This document shows, in pieces, positions 6,353-9,897 of a DNA stretch of 9,897 nt. Source of the DNA: Desulfuromonadaceae bacterium (GTDB lineage Bacteria > Desulfobacterota > Desulfuromonadia > Desulfuromonadales > SZUA-540); contig QKGY01000429.1 in assembly GCA_003250235.1 (NCBI GenBank), forward strand, positions 1-9,897. The letters are read 5' to 3'. The notes beneath the pieces were generated by a model, which saw nothing but the letters and a program-made list of their open reading frames with translations, did no database searches and was not told the DNA's origin. A program made the translations under genes and the position numbers. Position 1 is the stretch's first letter; every line of letters starts with the position of its first letter.

Positions 6353-6916
6353 ATGTACACCTGTGCAGATCTGAAAAAAGGGCTCAAGCTCATGATCGAC
6401 GGCGAGCCCCACACCATTGTTCAGTTCGACTTCACCAAGCCCGGCAAAGGCCAGGCCCTGTACAAATGCAAGCTTCGCAACATGATCACGGGATCGCTCT
6501 TTGACCGCACCTATCGCTCGGGTGAAAGCTTCGAGCCAGCGGCACTGGAAGACCGCGACATGCAGTTCCTTTATCAGGATGAAGAAGGGTATGTCTTCAT
6601 GGACAACAAGAGCTTCGAGCAGGTGACCCTGAGCGAAGACACCCTTGGGGACGACAAATACTTCCTGAAAGACAACATGGAAGTCAAGATCCTCGTGTAT
6701 AATGGCCGCGGCATCGGCATCACCCTCCCCAACTTCGTCAACCTGCGCGTCACCCAAGCCGATCCCTGGGTTAAGGGAGATACGGCAGCGGGCAACAACA
6801 AACCGGCTACCGTGGAGAGCGGCTATGCGCTGGCCGTCCCTTCCTTTGTCGAGGAAGGGGATATGATTCAGATCGACACCCGTACCGGCGAATACGTCAC
6901 CCGCGTCAAGGAATAG
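6353..6916 (+). CDS. efp: Elongation factor P, lysine type
   Basis: A 187-residue canonical EF-P. It enters the ribosome next to the P-site tRNA and rescues stalling at consecutive prolines. The N-terminal domain tip reads FTKPGKGQAL with Lys32, equivalent to E. coli Lys34, which EpmA and EpmB modify with (R)-beta-lysine. Conserved stretches are LRNMITGS, DRTYRSGESFEPA, MQFLYQDEEGYVFMDN, VNLRVTQADPWVKGDTA, KPATVESG and the closing GDMIQIDTRTGEYVTRV, which completes the C-terminal OB domain. The start at 6353 has AAGGAG at good spacing (GAAGGAGACCCTCGT before ATG). epmA begins 7 nt after the stop, so the factor and its modifier are co-transcribed. The arrangement is divergent from the EfpL paralogue, sharing a 179-nt intergenic region. 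Assignment is very secure. Confidence 0.97.
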   Translation: MYTCADLKKGLKLMIDGEPHTIVQFDFTKPGKGQALYKCKLRNMITGSLFDRTYRSGESFEPAALEDRDMQFLYQDEEGYVFMDNKSFEQVTLSEDTLGDDKYFLKDNMEVKILVYNGRGIGITLPNFVNLRVTQADPWVKGDTAAGNNKPATVESGYALAVPSFVEEGDMIQIDTRTGEYVTRVKE

Positions 6917-6923
6917 TCCTACG

Positions 6924-7810
6924 ATGGAACCGAACTGGGCGTTGGCCAGAAAACGGCCGGCCCTTACAGAGAGAGCCCGGATTCTTCAGAAAATCCGGGC
7001 TTTTTTTGATTGTGCCGGCTACCTTGAGGTCTACACGCCTCACCGCATTCCCGGCAATGCGCCCGAGGCTCATATTGACGCCATGGCCTCGGAAAGCTGG
7101 TTCCTTCACACCTCTCCGGAACTCTGCATGAAACGGCTACTGGCCGCCGGATATGAAAAAATCTACCAGATCTGCCCGTGCTGGAGACGGGAAGAACGGG
7201 GCAAGCGCCACCTCTCCGAATTCACACTGCTCGAGTGGTACCGTGCCGGGTGCGACTACCATAGCCTGATGAGCGACTGCGAAGCCCTGATCGCCTCCCT
7301 GGTACCTGAGGGGCGACTGACCTACCAGGGCCAAAGCCTACAGACGGATGGGCCCTGGGAACGCCTGACGATTCAGGAGGCGTTCGCGCGCTATGCCTCT
7401 GTAAGCCCTTTGACGACATCATCGCCATGGAGGTCGAGCCCTGCCTGGGCATGGAAAAACCGACGTTTCTTATTGAATACCCGGCGCGCTTTGCCGCTCT
7501 GGCCCGCCGAAAACCCGGTCATCCGGAGGTTGCAGAACGTTTCGAGCTGTATATCCTCGGCATGGAACTGGCCAACGCCTTTTCCGAATTGACCGACCCA
7601 CAGGAGCAGCGTCAGCGGTTCATCGAAGACGAACAGGCCAGGCGCGCTGCCGGCAAGACCGCCTACCCGTCACCGGAAAAATTCCTGACGGAACTGGCCA
7701 CCATGCCGGAGGCGGCCGGAATCGCCCTGGGCATTGAGCGCCTGGTTATGCTCCTGACGGACGCGGCATCGATCGACGAGGTGGTCGCGTTCACCCCGGA
7801 AATGCTTTAA
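6924..7810 (+). pseudogene. epmA: EF-P--(R)-beta-lysine ligase EpmA (GenX/PoxA), frameshifted
   Basis: EpmA is a class II lysyl-tRNA-synthetase-like enzyme without an anticodon-binding domain. It activates (R)-beta-lysine with ATP and attaches it to the EF-P tip lysine. Frame A (from 6924) gives residues 1-162: motif 1 region RARILQKIRAFFDCAGYLEV, then TPHRIPGNAPE, LHTSPELCMKRLLAAG and motif 2 CPCWRREERG..HLSEFTLLEWYR (Arg88 to about 107). It then turns to nonsense ending at 7592. Frame B (ATG 7427, readable from KPFDDIIA near 7403) gives ERFELYILGMELANAFSELTD and motif 3 GIALGIERLVML, ending at 7810. The join near 7400-7405 lacks about nine residues expected between the two halves, so a short deletion rather than one lost base seems likely. 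Neither half alone has all catalytic motifs. If the break is real, EF-P would be unmodified; a sequencing or assembly error is equally possible. Confidence 0.9.
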
Positions 7811-7826
7811 TGCCAAGGAGGTTCCG

Positions 7827-8780
7827 ATGAGTCTTCCCCGCGAAGCATGTATGGCACGATCCCGTCGTCTCTTGGTCAGCCTGATGCTGTTGCTGTTGGC
7901 GAGCCTGACGGCCCGGGCCGATCAGAACACAGACCCCGCCACTCCGGACAACGAGACCGCTCTGGAAAACTCCTCGGAACAGCCGACGGAATCCGCCATC
8001 GAAGAACGCCGGAAACTCGAAAAGAAAATTGCCGGCAACCGCTTCGGCATTATCCCTTACAAACAGAACTATCTTCTTCCCCTCACCTACAACACCACGG
8101 TCAACAGGGATCCTTACCTCACGACGAATCCGGATGTGGATCTCAGCCCGACGGAAGTCAAATTCCAGTTCAGCTTCAAAACCCCTCTGTGGGAGCGGAT
8201 CGTTGCCGGTCGTGGCACTCTTTTCGGCAGCTATACCCAGCAATCCTACTGGCAGGCCTACAATGCCACCAACTCCTCCCCGTTCCGGGAGACGAACTAC
8301 CAGCCCGAACTCTTCCTCGCATTCGACAACGACATGCCGTTCCTGGGAGTCCATAACCGCATGATCGTTTTCGGCATTGAACATCAGTCCAACGGCCGTT
8401 CCGAGCCCCTTTCGCGAAGCTGGAACCGCCTCTACACCCTGCTGGCCTTCGAGAAAGGCAATCTTTATTTTGCCATCAGGCCCTGGTACCGACTACCCGA
8501 AAGCCGTTCGAGCGACGACAACCCGGACATCCAGAAATACATGGGGCACGGAGAATTCTACGCAGTCTATACCGCAGGCAAACACCGCTTTGGAATCATG
8601 GTGCGCAACAACCTGCGCTCGGATAACCGCGGCGCGGTACAGCTTGACTGGAGCTTCCCGCTTCACCCCAAGTTCGACGGATATATTCAATATTTCAACG
8701 GATACGGAGAAAGTTTGATCGATTACGACCACACCACCAACCGAATCGGCCTGGGAATCATCATCGCCAACTGGCTCTGA
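7827..8780 (+). CDS. pldA: Outer-membrane phospholipase A1 (OMPLA)
   Basis: A 317-residue outer-membrane beta-barrel lipase that hydrolyses phospholipids displaced into the outer leaflet, working as a calcium-dependent dimer. The N terminus is a signal peptide: basic ARSRR, the hydrophobic core LLVSLMLLLLASL, and a likely cut after TARA (Ala31). A polar, acidic linker (about 32-60) follows. The active-site block is IEHQSNGRSEPLSRSWNRLY, giving catalytic His186, Ser188 and Asn200, the counterparts of E. coli H142, S144 and N156; Ser196 matches the calcium-site S152. GIIPYKQNYLLPLTYN (74-89) and the C-terminal NRIGLGIIIANWL strand also fit the family. AAGGAGG five bases before ATG 7827 supports this start; Met9 is an alternative that would give a more usual signal peptide. 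It lies 16 nt after epmA and is probably co-transcribed with efp. Confidence 0.95.
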   Translation: MSLPREACMARSRRLLVSLMLLLLASLTARADQNTDPATPDNETALENSSEQPTESAIEERRKLEKKIAGNRFGIIPYKQNYLLPLTYNTTVNRDPYLTTNPDVDLSPTEVKFQFSFKTPLWERIVAGRGTLFGSYTQQSYWQAYNATNSSPFRETNYQPELFLAFDNDMPFLGVHNRMIVFGIEHQSNGRSEPLSRSWNRLYTLLAFEKGNLYFAIRPWYRLPESRSSDDNPDIQKYMGHGEFYAVYTAGKHRFGIMVRNNLRSDNRGAVQLDWSFPLHPKFDGYIQYFNGYGESLIDYDHTTNRIGLGIIIANWL

Positions 8781-8805
8781 GCCCGCTTCGGAGCAGCAAA
8801 GACGC

Positions 8806-8834
8806 TTGACCGTCATTTAATCCTCTGCGAAAAT
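8806..8834 (+). promoter_or_regulatory. possible promoter of the PAS-GGDEF gene
   Basis: TTGACC (8806-8811), a 17-nt spacer and GAAAAT (8829-8834) lie in the 140-nt gap after pldA. I see no convincing terminator for pldA in this gap, so read-through is possible. Confidence 0.35.
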
Positions 8835-8920
8835 GCACCCCAGGCAAAAACACCGCCTCCCTACCCCCTTAAGCACCGAGGCGCCAGAACGAAAACAAGG
8901 GTTTTCAGAAGACAAGCAAT

Positions 8921-9897
8921 ATGATGGATTCGTTGAAACAACGTCTGGCAAAACTCGAAGAAGAGAACGAACTGCTGCGCAAATCATGCCTCAGCCTGCA
9001 GGAGATGCAGGAGGCCCTGGAATCGGCATATTCGGATGCCAATACCAAGGTTCTGCGCGCCGAAATGACCAGCCTTGAGCTGGAACAGGTTTTCCACGCC
9101 TGTACGGATGCTCTTTGGGTCGTTCGTGAAGATGCGGTCGTGGTGCGAGCCAATGAGGCGATGCTGAACCTGTTGAGAAAGCCCCTGGATCAGGTCATCG
9201 GCAGGCAATGCTGTGAACTTCTTGATTATGGGGCCTGCGACAGCAAGAGCTGCCCCCTCCCCAAGGGAGAGGCGTCTGCCGGCATCAAAGAACTGGATAT
9301 CCGTCTCCCCGATGCCGATGGCAATTCTCAGTATTTCATCCTGACAACCGCCCCGTTGCTGACCCTGGACGGCGCCTCCGGCATCGTCGGCCAATTCAAA
9401 AACATCACCAGCCGTAAGCTGGCCGAAGAGAAACTGGCCGAACTCAATACGGCCCTGGAACTCATTGCGCGGGTGGATGGATTGACACAGGTCGCCAATC
9501 GACGCTCTTTCGACGAAACCCTGCTACGCGAATGGAAACGCCTGGCCCGGGACAAAAAGCCATTCTCGCTGATTCTGTGCGACATCGATTTTTTCAAGAA
9601 GTACAACGACACCTACGGGCACCAGGGAGGGGATCACTGCTTGAGAAAGGTGGCAGCAGCGCTGAAGAGCTCCGCCATGCGCCCTGCCGACATGGTCGCC
9701 CGCTACGGAGGGGAGGAATTTGCCATTCTCCTGCCGGGAACCGATCTCGAAGGCGCCAAAAAGGTTGCCAGCCGTGCCATGGAAGCGGTTGCCGAACTGA
9801 ACATCGAACATCGCGCCTCGGCCATCAGCCCGGCAGTCACCCTCAGCCTGGGAATCGCCTGCATGATGCCCCACCCCGATGTCTCGCAAGAAGAACT
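8921..9897 (+). CDS. PAS-GGDEF diguanylate cyclase (3' end outside window)
   Basis: A soluble signalling enzyme that condenses two GTP into cyclic di-GMP. 325 codons are visible and the frame runs off the window; the part still missing should be the C-terminal end of the GGDEF domain. Residues 3-52 form an N-terminal coiled coil (KLEEENELLRK and following). Residues 53-163 are a PAS domain: LEQVFHACTDALWVV, then ANEAML, DQVIGRQCCELL and VGQFKNITSRKLAEE, the usual PAC ending. A cysteine set sits in it (C97, C98, C106, C111, ending CPL). The GGDEF domain starts at about 183 with RVDGLTQVANRRSFDE. It has metal-binding DIDFFKKYND (Asp221), the active-site GGEEF (263-267) and an inhibitory-site RPAD (254-257), so the enzyme should be active and feedback-controlled. 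The start is 8921 or 8924 (ATGATG). Upstream in frame is a stop at 8870 with no other ATG between, and the ribosome site is weak. Confidence 0.93.
   Translation, partial: MMDSLKQRLAKLEEENELLRKSCLSLQEMQEALESAYSDANTKVLRAEMTSLELEQVFHACTDALWVVREDAVVVRANEAMLNLLRKPLDQVIGRQCCELLDYGACDSKSCPLPKGEASAGIKELDIRLPDADGNSQYFILTTAPLLTLDGASGIVGQFKNITSRKLAEEKLAELNTALELIARVDGLTQVANRRSFDETLLREWKRLARDKKPFSLILCDIDFFKKYNDTYGHQGGDHCLRKVAAALKSSAMRPADMVARYGGEEFAILLPGTDLEGAKKVASRAMEAVAELNIEHRASAISPAVTLSLGIACMMPHPDVSQEE

Noticed and set aside
6170..6757. 195-codon minus-strand ORF opposite efp
   Set aside because: Antisense shadow of a fully conserved EF-P.
5610..6916. The two EF-P genes as an inverted duplication or assembly artefact
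   Set aside because: The proteins differ throughout, including the tip loop and C-terminal domain, and belong to different EF-P subtypes.
7791..8384. 197-codon minus-strand ORF opposite pldA
   Set aside because: Shadow of the phospholipase gene, which has its catalytic block and signal peptide on the plus strand.

Overview
The window looks like chromosomal DNA of a Gram-negative, moderately GC-rich bacterium, most likely a Desulfuromonadales/Geobacter-type deltaproteobacterium. This taxonomic call is inference from gene style: PAS/GGDEF signalling proteins, an OFA-family transporter behind a sigma-54-type promoter, a GenX-type EpmA, and an outer-membrane phospholipase that implies an outer membrane. 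I see no phage, transposon, rRNA, tRNA or CRISPR sequence.

Layout. 1-617 (+) is the C-terminal two thirds of an EamA/DMT-type membrane transporter. 791-1971 (+) encodes a PAS sensor histidine kinase whose frame breaks near 1234, where the end of the PAS domain seems to be missing. Converging on it, 1991-3307 (-) encodes a membrane protein with two CDP-alcohol phosphatidyltransferase domains in tandem, one PgsA-like and one PssA-like. 3552-4826 (-) is an OFA-family MFS transporter with a strong intrinsic terminator. Directly upstream, and in the same uninterrupted frame, is a small cysteine-rich protein that starts at 5180. It lies behind a good sigma-54-type -24/-12 element, with an IHF-like site and TTTTGCA dyads further upstream.

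5610-7810 is a translation-factor locus. An EfpL/YeiP-type EF-P paralogue (-) is divergent from a canonical lysine-type EF-P (+), and the EF-P lysyltransferase epmA follows EF-P in an operon. epmA is also frameshifted, near 7400. Next in the same direction is pldA (outer-membrane phospholipase A1), 16 nt after epmA. The window ends inside a PAS-GGDEF diguanylate cyclase (8921 onward) with intact GGEEF and I-site motifs.

How the genes relate. EF-P, EfpL and EpmA form one functional module that relieves ribosome stalling at proline-rich sequences. The PgsA/PssA-like fusion and PldA both concern membrane phospholipids but are not adjacent. The kinase and the cyclase are separate signalling genes, with no partner response regulator in the window.

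The points most worth a second look are the double CDP-alcohol phosphatidyltransferase fusion, the cysteine-rich ORF joined in frame to the OFA transporter behind a sigma-54 promoter, and the two gene breaks. Both breaks look like short internal deletions with the same frame change, so either an assembly artefact or real gene decay is possible.
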